Positions 23,662 through 35,414 of a stretch of 64,000 bases of DNA are shown here, one piece after another. Source of the DNA: Fallopia convolvulus (lineage: Eukaryota > Streptophyta > Magnoliopsida > Caryophyllales > Polygonaceae); the NCBI GenBank assembly GCA_964016875.1, contig OZ024729.1, positions 25,874,494-25,938,493 of the forward strand, read 5' to 3'. The notes below the pieces were generated by a model. That model saw nothing but the letters and a program-made list of their open reading frames with translations. It made no database searches and was not told the DNA's origin. A program made the position numbers and the translations under genes. Each line of letters starts with the position of its first letter. Positions within the stretch are counted from its first letter, which is position 1.

Positions 23662-24975
23662 GAGTCCGGAACCTAAAACCACCCGTAAAATAGGTCATAT
23701 TCCGCTAAACCACCCCGAATATAACTATTTATTTTGAACCACCCTTAAAAGATATTCCGTTAGTCAAACACCACCCATGGCACTATTCCGTCAAAAAAAT
23801 CCGTTAAGAGTGTGCATTTACAGATTTACCCTCATATTTAAATATGAAATGCCAAAATTGCCCTCATCTTCCTTCTTAAAACAACCCTAAGTTCTTCATT
23901 CAACCGATAAACCCCTAGTTTAGCCCTCATCTCCGTTTTTCAGATCTGGAACCAGAGAAGATACGCCGGCGGTGAAGAATTCAGTCCGTCGTTCTGTCCT
24001 TCTCTGATTCTTGTTCTGGTTCGTTCAATTGAGAATGGGGAGTTCAAACCGATCAATTTTTGTGGCGAATTTGTAGACTTTTGATGAGGCGGAGAAGGTA
24101 TGTCGACGGCGGTGAAGAATTCAGTCCGTCGTTCAGTTCTTGTTTGGTTCTGGTTCCTTCAATTGAAAACGGGGAGTACAAACCGATCAATTGTGGAGGT
24201 GAATTTGTAGACTTTTGATGAGGCAGAGAAGGTATTTCAGCGGTGAAGAATTCAGTCCGTCGTTCCGTCCTTCTCTGGTTCTGGTTCCCGTCTCCCATGG
24301 CTGTTCTGGTTCCTCACCTTCCAGTACTGCCTCCTCTCCCGTCGATTCGGCTTACACATGGCCAGATCTCCGACCACGAGGGAGTCGTCTCCGGCAAGGC
24401 CTCCCCCAAACCTCTACCTCATACACTGTGCGGGTTGTAATTGGAATCCACTCAACGAGATTGGGCCGGAGGAGATAATAATCAATGCGACGAGATTGGG
24501 ACGGAGTTGGAATCTGGGTGGATCTCCAACCACGAGGGACTCATATTCAAGCGCCTCTGAGATATTCCATGGATGTCGGGTGATGAACTCGCCAACGACT
24601 GCGAACACCGGGGCGGGTCGTGCTCCGTTTTCCCAATGGTGAGGCCAATTTTTTTTCCAGATCTGATTTTGGTTCCTTCAATTTTTTTTTCCAGATCTGA
24701 ATTCAGTCCGTCGGAACTAGGGTTGTTTATCAGTTGAATGAAGAACTTAGGGTTGTTTAAAGAAGGAAGATGAGGGCAATTTTGGCACTTCATATTTAAA
24801 TTTGAGGGTAAACATGTAAATGCACACTTTTAACGGATTTTTTTGACGGAATAGTGCCATGGGTGGCGTTTGACTAACGGAATATCTTTTAAGGGTGGTT
24901 CAAAATAAATAGTTATATTCGGGGTGGTTTAGCGGAATATGGCCTATTTTAAGGGTGGTTTTAGGTTCCGGACTC
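23662..24975. mobile_element. Pack-MULE-type element with ~260-bp near-perfect terminal inverted repeats
   Basis: Perfect 9-bp duplication aataaaaat at 23653-23661 and 24976-24984. Both ends start gagtccggaacctaaaacca on their own strand, and the inverted repeats run about 260 bp (23662-23925 and 24715-24975) with only scattered mismatches, suggesting a recent insertion. The interior 23940-24700 is GC-richer and coding-like, with a three-copy internal repeat. Two short ORFs there (24215-24478, 24358-24642) look like captured, rearranged gene sequence of unknown origin. Confidence 0.9.
23971..24330. repeat. Three-copy ~135-bp repeat inside the Pack-MULE
   Basis: Units beginning ggtgaagaattcagtccgtc start at 23971, 24111 and 24242 (spacing 140 and 131). 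Copies 1 and 2 also share tttgtagacttttgatgagg. It looks like stepwise tandem duplication of a captured fragment. Confidence 0.88.
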
Positions 24976-25087
24976 AATAAAAATTTATGTAATTAAATAT
25001 AAACGATATTATGATTTAATTTCCTTTAACTTAAAAATTTTAATAAAAAAATGAAGGAGTTGGATGGAGAATAAAAATGCTTGGGAC

Positions 25088-25522
25088 TAGACCTGTCAAT
25101 CGGGTCAGGTCGTGCGGGTTCGGGTTAGGTCATTTCGGGTTCGGGTTGAGTCGGGTTCGGGTCGTTACGGGTCACGGGTTAAACCGGGTCGGGTCGATGC
25201 GGGTTTTCGGGCGGGTCGGGTTGACCAGCGGGTCAAAAACATAGACTTTTTAATGATTATTAAAATAGATTTTTAATTAAATAATAATATATTATTTTTA
25301 TGTATTTTAATAATAAAATATATATAATTTTTTTTAAATAAATTTATACATTTTATAAATATACTAAATCGGTCAACCCAACGGGTTTCGGGTTTCAACC
25401 CAACGGGTTTCGGGTTCTATCGGGTTCGGTTGATTTCGGGTTCAAATTTTCGAGTCTTGACCCTAAAATTATCGGGCGAGTCAGGTCGGGTTAGCGGGTT
25501 CGGTCAGCTTTTGACAGCTCTA
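25088..25522. mobile_element. hAT-type MITE (435 bp)
   Basis: Perfect 8-bp duplication cttgggac at 25080-25087 and 25523-25530. Ends are tagacctgtcaa and, inverted, tagagctgtcaa (11/12). Subterminal regions are packed with gggtcgggttcgggt-type words. Same family plan as the element at 9396-9801. Confidence 0.88.
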
Positions 25523-25868
25523 CTTGGGACTCAAACCCTCGACCTCTTGCACCCTCCAACACTCAACACCCCTTCCATTTCGCTATACTATCAAGTAGTT
25601 TGTATCACTAAAGGAAAGTTTTTTATTTTATTTTATTCTTTCTTTTACAAAAAGCTTTCAAGAAAGCTAAAATGGTAGATTTTTTATTTGACATTCAACC
25701 ATTCACATAATTCCACCTCCTTTCTCCTCCAATCACTCTTCCCCTCCACCTCCATTCTCACCAATCTCTTCATTTCAAACAAACACACATGCAACCATTC
25801 ATGGAAGATCTCACCTCCATGAGAGGTCCATCCTCATGGTGGTGGATTGAAGACATCCCCTCTTTCAC

Positions 25869-25877
25869 TATAAATAG
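25869..25877 (+). promoter_or_regulatory. Probable TATA box of the Gypsy LTR promoter
   Basis: TATAAATAG followed by gggtgagatc and then a C/T-rich stretch. It sits where U3 meets R in many plant Gypsy LTRs. Confidence 0.55.
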
Positions 25878-26525
25878 GGGTGAGATCAAGAGGAGAAACC
25901 ACACACCAGTTCATCTCTTCTTCCTCTTCAATTACATTCAATTTTCAAGCCAAATATCCATAGAATTGTATTTTCCCAAATCTGATTTTTTTCTCTAAAA
26001 ATCCACAAAAAATTCCTTTCTCCCCTCTCTTGGTCGCCAGACCACCACCGACCACCTTCGGGATCTCCGTCCGCGCGCCACCACTTTTCGCCGTCTTCGG
26101 AGCCACTAGGGGACGCCACCGTCGTCGTCGTTCGTCCATCTCGAATTCCATGTCAATTTTCGTCCCATTAACTCTCTGTAAAAATATTGGGCTTTTAAAT
26201 ATTATTTTGGTTTATGTTAAGTGTTATTTTAACCTTAGGCCCATTCTTTTAAATCTGAATTTTTAAATCAGTTTTTATAAAATAAAAATGCCTTACAAGG
26301 ATTTTATATAAAATAAACATACATGCATGCTATCTAGAGGAAAATGATTTTATTAAATCATAAAAGAAATCCTAATATTTTTAAGACTCATAAAAAATGA
26401 TTTTTAAAGCATGTAAGTTTTAATTTTGACAAGAATAATAGCTTGGACAAATTCTTCCTTTATTATAAAAGAAGTAGCTTGAAATAAGAAATTAAATAGA
26501 ATAAGGTTTTTATTAAAAGGAAATA

Positions 26526-26886
26526 CCTTTGCATGTCAACTTAGCCTTATTAGAATTTTGGAATAAATTATATATGACCTTTTTGATTAAAGTAGAATCA
26601 TAAGAATAATATGTACTTAAGTAAATTAAATAATTGTTGCATGTGGATTTAAAAAGGATTTTTATTTGAACTAATCCACCTTTGCATGTCAACTTTGCTT
26701 TGTTATAATTTTAGAATAAATTAAAATTGACCTCTAGGATTAATAAGGTTCACAAGAATAAAATTTATTTAAGTAAAACAAATAAGTGTTGCATGTGGAA
26801 TTAAAAAGGCTTTTATGAATTAATCCATTTTTGCATGTCAACTTAGACCTTATTATAAGTATGGAATAAATTATAATTGATCTCTA
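26526..26886. repeat. ~150-bp tandem repeats within the Gypsy LTR
   Basis: Three diverged copies starting with tttgcatgtcaactt at about 26526, 26679 and 26828 (periods 153 and 149). The third copy is cut short by the LINE insertion at 26890. Confidence 0.85.
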
Positions 26887-26927
26887 TAATTTTTTTTTTG
26901 ATTAGGTAAGGATTAGATCGCACTCCG

Positions 26928-29900
26928 TTAAGGAGGGCGTCCTAGAGTATCCTTGCGAATAAGAACATTAAGTTTTGGGTGAGTTTTAATCAACTCGTCA
27001 GGGAGGCTATGGCCCAATTTAGCAATTTTATCGCCCACAGCATTACAGTCCCTCGGGACATGATTAATAGTGATATCGAGTGAGCCATAAATGGCCACAA
27101 GGATGTCGGAGACTATAAGTTCAATCTCCCAAGGACATTTCTTAATTTCTTTGATCGCATTAATTACTTGGAGATTATCTCCCTCAATCTCCACATTCTT
27201 TGTTTGCCTTTTCTTTACTTCCCGTATGACCTCCCTAAGGGCTAATGCTTCAGCCTGGAGCACTGACACCTTTCCAAATTTGCAAGTTTTTAGATCCACC
27301 AGTCAACCAAGGTGGTCCCTAATTACCATTCCTCACGTTGCCTATTTATTGGACAGTCTAGATGCGTCGAAGTTAATCTTAATGTAATCATGTTTAGGTT
27401 TTCTAAATTTTCTGCTTATTTTGTTTCTGGTTTTCATTTTGCCCATTTTTCCTCTAATATTTTCCTCATCTTCCGTCCATTGTTTGGCCTTGTTCCAATT
27501 ATCGATTTGAGTTCGAATGTACGCTGTCAAATCCAAAATACCGTTTGATTGGTCTTGTTGGAAAGTCAGTTTGTTGCGTTGATGCCAGACGCTCCACCAA
27601 GTTACTGCCATTTCTGTGAATTCTTGTTTGCCAAGTATTTGTTTAAGTTCACTTAGTATTCGTTTAGGGATTTTATTGTCGGAATCAAAGTCCCTAATCA
27701 CTCTAGCCGTGTTGTGGTTTGCTTTATTGGTTATGTGTATCATATATGGGCATTTTGCTAGTATATGAGTTGTGTCTTCATCAGAGCATTCACATAGTAT
27801 ACATCCTCGTGGGATAACGACTTGTTTATCTCTTAGGCGCGCTTTTGTTGGGAGGCCATTATTGTCAATTTTCCATAGGAAATTTTTGACTTTCGGATAA
27901 GTCTCTAGCTTCCATATCCAATTGTTTAGGCTTATATCTTGATTTGTTCTGTTAGTTATGAGCTCTATAGCCAAGGCTGTGGAAAACCACCCATTCTTAC
28001 TAGGTGCCCAATATAGGTGATCTTGTATGTAGTTGTCCGGAATTGGTATTGATTGTATTTGTTCGACTATATCATCCGGTAATTCCTGCCTTAGTTTGTC
28101 TATCTTCCATGTTTTATTGTTAGATATCCACTCTGCCACTTTTGAATTTTCATCAATATTTGTTATATTTTTGGCATGGTTGTAAAGCGAGCCTTCATGC
28201 AACCATCTATCCTTCCAGAACTTGATCGTCTTACCATCTCCCATTTGCCATATTAGTCCTTTGTTAAACTCTTCTCTCAGTTGGATCAATTTTTTCCATT
28301 GCAAGGACGCATTTTGTTTCAGTCTATAGGTGAAGAGACTATCGTTTTTAGGTACTTTTGTGTCACAATAGAAACCCAGATATTATTGGGCTCCGCTAGA
28401 ATTTTCCAAAGAAGTCTCATTTATAGTGCCTTGTTCATGTGTTCCGTTTTCCTTATTCCTAGTCCTCCCATGTCTTTCGGTTTGCATACTCTATCCCATC
28501 CCACCAACGCTTTGTAATTTCTATCCTTGTTCCATAAAAAACTTCTATTAATTCTATCCATTTCCAAATGGATGGAGTTAGGTAGCATGAAACTTTGCAT
28601 GACATAATTAGGTTTTGTGGCAAGGTTTGCTCGGATCAGGGTCGTTCGCCCCTCAAGGGAGAGAGAATTAGCTTTCCATTTGGTAAGTTGGTCTTGGGTC
28701 TTCCCTATCGTATCTTTGAAAGTATCTTTGTGCACTTTGCCACTGATCATCGGACAACCGAGGTATTTTTCAATATTTGTCATTGTTGGAATTCCTAGCG
28801 TTTGATGTACAATGTTTTTCTGTTGCGTGCTCATGTTTTTAGATGCTTGAAAGGCAGATTTATTATAGTTCACTTTCTGGCCCGAAATTCTACAAAATTC
28901 ATCGATAATAGTTTTCACTTTGTTACACGATCCTTGTGATGCTTTAGCGAAAATAATGATGTCATCAGCAAATGCTAAGAACGGAATTCGAGTCCCTCCC
29001 CTGGATATCGGGAAGCCGATCGAACTTTTATCAATTTCGCTCGTAATTTGTAGTTTTCATGCTAAAATTTCCGCTGCAATTACAAAGAGAAAGGGTGATA
29101 GGGGATCGCCTTGTCTTAGACCTCTTTCAGGCGTGAACGGTTCCGTGGGTCCATTGTTTAGCAAGATCGACAGAGACACCGTGCATATGCATTCCTTGAT
29201 CTATCCAACAATTTTTTTTATCAAACCCAAATTTTTCTAAAACTTTGAACAAGTATTCCCAATCCACCCGATCATATGCCTTTTCCATGTCAAGTTTGAT
29301 AGCTACCCATCCATTTTTATTTTTTGCAGTTTCTAAAAGAGTGCAGAATCTCATGAGCAATTAGTACATTATCTTGGATTGCTCTATTAGCTACAAAAGC
29401 TCCTTGCAAAGGGTGTGTGGTTTTACCTATTATTTTCTTTAATCTTTCCGTTATAATTTTGGAAATGATCTTGTATATGGTTGAGCATAAGCTAATCGGT
29501 CTATAATGGTTTGTCGAGTTTGGACTTTCTATTTTCGGTATAAGGGTTATGAACGTATGGTTAATTTGCCTTGATAACCATTGGTCCCACGATGTCCCAG
29601 TATCTCTTATAGAATTCTGATGTCATACCATCCGATCTTGGAGATTTATCAGACCAGAGATTCCATACCGTGTTTTTGATTTCTTCGTTTGTAACCGGTT
29701 CTATTAGCATCATGTTATCTTCATCTGTTACTTCTAGGTTCATGTAATCCCTTTCATTGCTTGAGTGTGTTGGTTCTTTCGTATATCTCTTCTTAAAGTC
29801 TTTCCTTATTTCCTCCCGGATATTTTCTATTCCAATAATTTGTGTGCCTTCAACTGTCCAAATTTCTTTCATAATTTTCCTATTCCTCTTTCCACTAGCA

Positions 29901-30915
29901 ATCTTGTGGAAGTATCATGTATTTTCATCGGTAAGTTTAATATGTTTCGTTTTTGCTCTCTGCTTCCAATAAGTTTTGTGGTAGTTTAGGAGACATTCTT
30001 TCTTCTTCAGCAGTCTGCCTTGTTTCTGTATAACACTTGGTTGAGGGGAAACTAGAATGCTTTTTTGTAGTTCAAGGAGATTAACCTCTATCTCTTTTAG
30101 TTGTTCAAAAATATTTCCTGGAGTAGTTTTATTCCATTTCTCCACATGTTGTTTTAGGAGTTGTGTTTTTTAACCAACTGAAACATGTTTGAACCTTGGA
30201 CTTGCACCCTCCAAGCCTGTTTTACAATATTTCGGAAGTCTTTTCTGTACATCCATAGTTTTTCCATTTTAAAAGGTTGTGCTTTAATCATTTCATCATT
30301 GCATATTTCCACTGAGATTTTACAATGGTCAGAGCTAGTGAAGGCATGGTTGCTAGTGCATATATTGGGAAACCATTGGATAATTCTATTGCTAACTAGC
30401 ACTCTATCTAGTTTCTCATAGATATTATCGATTTCTGTTTTGTTTTTTCTCCAAGTGAAAGCATTTCCTGAGAACGGGATATCTTCTAAAAGACAGTCAT
30501 TTTTAAAGTTTATTAATCTTTCAAATCTATGTCGTTCCGGGTATGAGCCCCCTTTTTTCTCGCTAGGACTTTGAATTTCATTAAGGTCACCAATTATGAT
30601 AATTGGGAGCTCTATATTCTGTAAGGTCTCTGTAAGTTCTATCCAGAATGCATCCTTATCCCCCGCATTAGGCGGGGCGTAAACAAAGCATAAAGCACGA
30701 GTATTTTTAGTGATCACATGATAATACTTCAAAATAACATACCTCGATGTTTGGCCTAGCACAGTTAATTCCTCATTGATGAGTTGATGCGCTTTCCAGA
30801 AAACTCCAATGCCCCAGACATGCCCAGTCGCAGGAGACCAAATGACATTATCAAAACCCGCACGTCTCCAAACTTGATCATTCGTCAGGTTATCTGTGAC
30901 ATCTGCATAAACCAA
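26928..30915 (-). pseudogene. LINE 1 ORF2: endonuclease, reverse transcriptase, zf-RVT, RNase H (broken)
   Basis: Read on the minus strand. The apurinic endonuclease region shows IIIIGDLNEIQ and a later SDHCKISVEI (30915-30290) but lacks its usual N-terminus. RT pieces include DMEKAYDRVDWEYLF (about 29300-29250) and the catalytic FADD box at about 28956-28945. The longest intact stretch is 320 codons (28304-27342), containing WQMGDGKTIKFWKDRW, the zinc-binding C-x-C..H..C cluster (GCILCECSDEDTTHILAKCP) and the linker to RNase H. RNase H (27299-26928) keeps IEGDNLQVINAI and HVPRDCNAVGD. At least five frameshifts or stops break it, so it is not functional. Confidence 0.88.
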
Positions 30916-31824
30916 ATGACATTACACCAGTTTTTACAAACTCTATGACATCTGCATAAACCAAAATTTCTTATGTAATCTTGAGCTTTATGCTGCTTGC
31001 TTCTATAAATCCACACATTCCTTTGTTGTTTCCGTTCTTTAGTGTGTCTAGCTTTCTTCCACTTGATTTGTCTCCAATTTTCTCTGGTCATCATTCCCCA
31101 CTTGCACTTGAGCTTTAATTTATTCCATGTTGCTACATTAACCTGTTCAAGCATCATATTTAACCTGCATAATATTTGATCAATCACTATGTTAGTAAGC
31201 CACATGTACATCCTGAGATTTAGATTCTTGGTATTTAAACCCCCACTTGTTTTTATTCTACTATTCAAATGATGTACGTGATGTATAAGAGAGTTATAGG
31301 CACTTAGATCCTTCAATCACCTTAGATTATTAAGTTGCTTTCCACACTTTGTTCCATAATCCCCATTATTTTCCATTGATTGTTTTCCTTTCACATAAGA
31401 CAAATTAAAGTTACTTATGCTTACATTATCATTAATTATGTTACAAATCTCACAAAGCCTGTAACAAGAGAAAATGCAAGATGGATAATAGTTCAAACTT
31501 AGCATAATAATATTCAGCAAAATACATTCTACCATTTCCATACAAGACAAGATAGAGATATTGTACAAACCACCAGTGTAACCAGCTATTGGGAGCCAGA
31601 CACACCAAAAAGGGGGCAGTGGTTTAAACAATATCTCTTCCCAATAAGCCTCTTTCAAACACACCATAAGCCACCAGTCAACACCACTTACACTAGATAC
31701 TACCCAAACATAAGCAAAATACATCCAACAACATAAGGAAAACATACAAAAGATAGCATAATCTTCACTACCTTCATCAAGCAGGAAGTAACAAAAGGTT
31801 AATAAGGCAGCAGACATGATCACA

Positions 31825-32340
31825 TCTTCATCTTCTTGCTTTCCCCACCCTTCAGAGCAGAGGAAACAGATTCATAATCCCCATGACTACCTTTGCTCTT
31901 TCCTGACTCAGAGTTTGACTCCTTTTCCTTAATCATTTCCATGTTCTCCAACTTAAGGACCACAGAGTTAGTGTTGGATAAGGAGTGAAAGGACTCCAAG
32001 GCCTGAGAATCATCCAGTTGATCCTCATCCAGTTCAGCTTCAACATAAGCTTCTATTTCCACCTGAGAGTACTCCTCATCATTGTCCTCATCCCCATCCA
32101 TGAGAAGAAACTCATTCACCAAGTCTAGTGCGTCAATCTACTCTTCATTGTCTTGGCTAGGGTCTTCCTGGGGGTTGATCATCATACCATAATGGACCAA
32201 CTCATCATTAGGGTTGGGGTGCACCTCATCATTGAAGGGGGTGTCATCATTGGTGCTAGCAACATGAAATACTACCTCGGGGGCAATGATCTCCTCAGTT
32301 GGAGGGGCAATTGAGTGACAAGACTCTTTGGACTCCTTAG
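31825..32340 (-). pseudogene. LINE 1 ORF1 C-terminal part
   Basis: Highly acidic reading frame with one in-frame TAG near 32140; the 100-codon downstream part (32122-31820) is rich in D/E and ends in KKMKM. Upstream in the same frame is another acidic stretch of about 75 codons to 32340. The position just before the endonuclease gene fits a plant L1 gag-like ORF1 tail. The zinc-knuckle part is missing, consistent with 5' truncation. Identified by position and composition, not by motif. Confidence 0.5.
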
Positions 32341-32639
32341 GGCAATGATCTAGGAATTTTCTGAATGTTGAAGACGAAGGCTAGAAGGTTTAAGAAGATT
32401 TATCCACAGATAGAAGGTCAAGGCAGGGCGACGTTGAAGGAAGGAAGAATTTTTTTTGAGCAAAGCATTCAGAAATCAGTGCATCAACTCTTCCATTTTA
32501 AGCCGAGCAAGTCATCATCATATGAGTTGCCTTGGGGAAAAATACTTGTGTTTTCAATACGTCTTTTCAACCCTTTTATATAATATGGGCTTTATTTTCC
32601 GCTGCTGCATTGTTTGTAAAACAACTACCATTGTGATGA

Positions 32640-34382
32640 TGACTAGGTAAAACGCTAATTAAAGCCAACCTCTATGCACAACCGAACTATCTCATGCAAA
32701 CGTTCATGTTGCCACAGGCAACGCTGAAAGAACTAGATCAAATCAACAAAAATTTCTTCTGGAACAAAGAAAACAACTATAAACCACTTATAAGTTGGAA
32801 CTCCATCGGTCCCCTCCCCCCCACGGCGGGGCTGGAATTACTAAAGCGGAAGAAATGAACAAAGCCCTCCAAATGAAATTGCTATGGAAAATTCTAGCGG
32901 AACCTCATAACTTGTGGGTTAAAATAGTATCAGAAAAATACCTCAAAACGAAAAACATCCTGAACTATAAGAAAAAACACAACACTTCTTGGCAATGGTC
33001 CAAACTCTTAAGCCTTAGAGACTTATTCATAAAAAGGCTCATCTAGCAAGTGGGAGACGGAAAAACGATCCGCTTCTGGAAAGACAACTGGACCGGAAAT
33101 GGTCCCCTTCAACCAAAGACTGAAGTCGAAACCATTATCAACTGGAACGAACCTGCAGAAAACTATCTACGCGAGGACAATTCCTAGAACATAGAGAAAT
33201 TGGAAAAAGTTGTCAAGAATGATGACCTAAGCAAGATATCCAAAATTGTCAATCCAATTAACAAAATCCCGGACAGGCTGTATTGGCAACCCAACAAAAA
33301 TGGATGATACTCTATCCACTCAACAATTCAGTGGATCCACCAATCCAAAGGAGAACCTAAAGTCAACCTGGAATGGATTAACAAACTCAATATACCGCCC
33401 AAAATGAAGAACTTCTTCTGGAAGGTGGCACGCAACGGCCTACCAACCAAAGCACGACTGGCCGCCAACCACATACCGGTCCCGCAGGGTTGCTTTGCTT
33501 GTCACAGTCAGGTTGAAGACACTAACCACATTCTACTTTCATGCCCTCTTACGAGGGAAACCCTTAACGCCGTTAGCTCTAAATTACGGCGGATCACCAA
33601 CCAAATTATCCCCAATGACAAAAAACCGCACCAGGTCTTAGAGGAAATTAGGACCCGGGGGTCAAAAGAGGAAATGGAACTCCTCACGACAACCTGGTGG
33701 AGCATATGGTACTCCAGAAACAAGCGAGTATTCGATGGCACCGATGAAACAAACTTGAACAATGCCAAAAACATCAACGAATTTACCCAAAATCAGATTA
33801 AAGAATGGAAACTGGCTAATGATCCTGCTCCCCCTAACCCCCGTAGTCGCTGTGCACTGGCTAGTGGTGTCAGGAGAACCAACAAATGGGTAAAACCCAA
33901 AAAGGACTTTATAAAATTGAATTTTGATGGTGCAGTTAATGCAGATGGTGTTGCTTCGTTCGGATTCATCCTTAGGGACTCTGCAGGCCACCCCATTTTC
34001 TTCGACGGAGGACTGATAGGTCGGCAGTCTGTTTTGACTTCTGAGACCATCGCCTTGTGCCAGGGACTTCTTGAGGCCATTCGACGTGGCATTCCCCGGA
34101 TCCAAATCGAAGGCGACAATTTGCAGCTGGCCAAGGCCGTGCTTGGCGACTAGCGTTGCCCGTGGGAAATTGAGCTTCTACGTTCGGACATCCATTGCTT
34201 GCTAGCCCGGTTTCATCGCGGAGTGCAATTCTGTGGCGGACTTCATCGCAGGATCCTTCCGACGCGTCTCTTCCTTCCCGCTCGTAGTTGACCCAAGGTT
34301 GCTTACCCTCATCCGTCAGGATGCTCTAGGACAATCACTAGTTTGTTAGTGGTCTCCCTAATCTCTTTCCTTATAAAAAAAA
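32640..34382 (+). mobile_element. LINE retrotransposon 2, plus strand, strongly 5'-truncated, with poly(A)
   Basis: It starts within RT and runs through zf-RVT to RNase H, ending in a run of A at 34375-34382. A 17-bp duplication flanks it: aactaccattgtgatga at 32623-32639 and aactaccattgtaatga at 35421-35437 (one mismatch). The right copy is displaced because a MULE (34383-35414) sits in the poly(A) tail. This fits target-primed reverse transcription into the Gypsy LTR. Confidence 0.82.
32795..34153 (+). pseudogene. LINE 2 ORF2 C-terminal part: RT end, zf-RVT, RNase H
   Basis: Open for 249 codons at 33404-34153, with the zf-RVT cluster (GCFACHSQVEDTNHILLSCP) and RNase H motifs (KLNFDGAVNADGVASFGFIL, IEGDNLQLAKAV). 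Upstream, 32795-33400 reads through as RT/connection sequence with three stops (near 33046, 33186 and 33306). RNase H is cut by a stop at 34151. It differs clearly from LINE 1 in sequence, so it is a separate family or an old divergence. Confidence 0.85.
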
Positions 34383-35414
34383 GGGAAATTCTTTTTGGTG
34401 CCCTCCAGGTTTTGACTTTTCCTCTTGGTGCCCATAAAAAAAATTATTCCTTTTGGTACCCTTTTGTTTTTAATAAATTCCTAACCGTAACCTAAACTTA
34501 TCCAATATTCAATTTCCATCCACTTTTCCGTCAAAAAATTAAAAAAATATAAATATTCTACATTTTTATCCCATTTCTTCTTTTCTGTGTTCGCTGAACT
34601 TCGAGTTCGTCGCCCCGCCCATGGGTTGCTGTATAGAGGCAAGTCGTTTCCGCTCCCTCCTTCTCTCCTCACCCTCCACCGGCGCCGTCGCTTCCCGCGA
34701 CTCTTCCTCCTCTGCCGATGGTGAGTGCTTCTCCTCCGACCTTTCCCTCCTCTCCGCCGGAATCGACGTCTCCTGCGACTCCTCCCGCCCCAGATCTGTC
34801 GTCGACGACTACTTCGGCCTCGTCGGCAAGAAGAAATTGGCTCCGAATAACTACTTCTCCCTCTCCAGATTCTCGAACGGTTTAAAGAGGGATCCAAAAT
34901 TGGTGGGGTCGGGTCATGATCCGGATAAGTTCGAGCTCGGATCTAGGAATTCGAGCCCCATTTGTGGGTGAATTGCCCCGCCTATATCACTTTTAATTTG
35001 TGGGTGAAGTGCTCTGTTTTTTGGTTTATTTTAATTTGAATATATGCTTAATAAATTTGGTGGAATCATTGGTGTATGAAGGTGGGTAATTGGAATTGAA
35101 TCTAGTAATCTCCTCTAATAAAATCGGCAATAGTAAGATCTCGCATTCGTTTCCTGGGAAGAAAACGGTGAAGAAGAAACCTAATTTTATTTTTTTTAGG
35201 TGTAATTGTGTAAATGAGTAAAAACGTAAGAAAAGTTATATTTTATTTTGTTTTTAATTTTTTGACAGAAAAATGGATGGAAATTGAAAGTTGGATAGGT
35301 TTAGGTTACGGTTAGGAATTTATCAAAAACATAAGGGTACCAAAAGGAATAATTTTTTTTTATGGGCACCAAGAGGAAAAGTCGAAACCTGAAGGTTACC
35401 AAAAGGAATTTCCC
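34383..35414. mobile_element. Pack-MULE-type element inserted in the LINE 2 poly(A) tail
   Basis: Terminal inverted repeats of about 165 bp; both ends start gggaaattc and share cttttcctcttggtgcccat and aaattcctaaccgtaaccta. Flanks are taaaaaaaa on the left and taaaaaaac on the right, an 8/9 target duplication within the A-run. The interior 34600-34975 is GC-rich with a 116-codon ORF. The insertion order is therefore Gypsy LTR, then LINE 2, then this MULE. Confidence 0.85.
34621..34971 (+). CDS. Unrecognised 116-codon ORF, probably a captured host exon
   Basis: ATG at 34621 to a stop at 34971, in GC-rich sequence enclosed by MULE inverted repeats. The product is Ser-rich at the N-terminus and has a more ordered part (VVDDYFGLVGKKKLAPNNYF, then a basic stretch). 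I do not recognise the family. Third-position C/G bias and Pack-MULE context suggest a captured first exon from a cellular gene. Whether it is expressed cannot be told; the frame is intact. Confidence 0.4.
   Translation: MGCCIEASRFRSLLLSSPSTGAVASRDSSSSADGECFSSDLSLLSAGIDVSCDSSRPRSVVDDYFGLVGKKKLAPNNYFSLSRFSNGLKRDPKLVGSGHDPDKFELGSRNSSPICG

Larger units (their letters stand above)
26890..32360 (-). mobile_element. LINE (L1-type) retrotransposon 1, minus strand, 5'-truncated
   Basis: The 3' end is marked by a T-run at 26890-26899 (a poly(A) tail read on the other strand). In transcript order it holds an ORF1 C-terminal part (32340-31825), a spacer, endonuclease (30915-30300), reverse transcriptase (about 30145-28420), zf-RVT zinc domain (28304-27750) and RNase H (27340-26930). 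It is the most complete LINE in the window, about 5.4 kb, inserted in the Gypsy LTR. I could not identify a convincing target duplication. Confidence 0.85.

Noticed and set aside
31317..31823. 168-codon hydrophobic Cys-rich ORF on the minus strand
   Set aside because: Lies in the spacer between LINE ORF1 and ORF2, with no known domain; composition of T-rich DNA mimics membrane segments.
26880..32375. Target duplication for LINE 1 (tgatctctataatttt against tgatctaggaatttt)
   Set aside because: Too many mismatches and low complexity; boundary at the 5' side not certain.
33662..34105. 147-codon ORF antisense to LINE 2 RNase H, and 33793-34134
   Set aside because: Shadows of the clearly recognisable zf-RVT/RNase H frame on the plus strand.
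34481..34897. 138-codon Arg/Ser-rich ORF antisense to the Pack-MULE cargo
   Set aside because: Arg-rich repeats arise from the complement of a Ser-rich GC-biased frame; the sense ORF is the more natural one.
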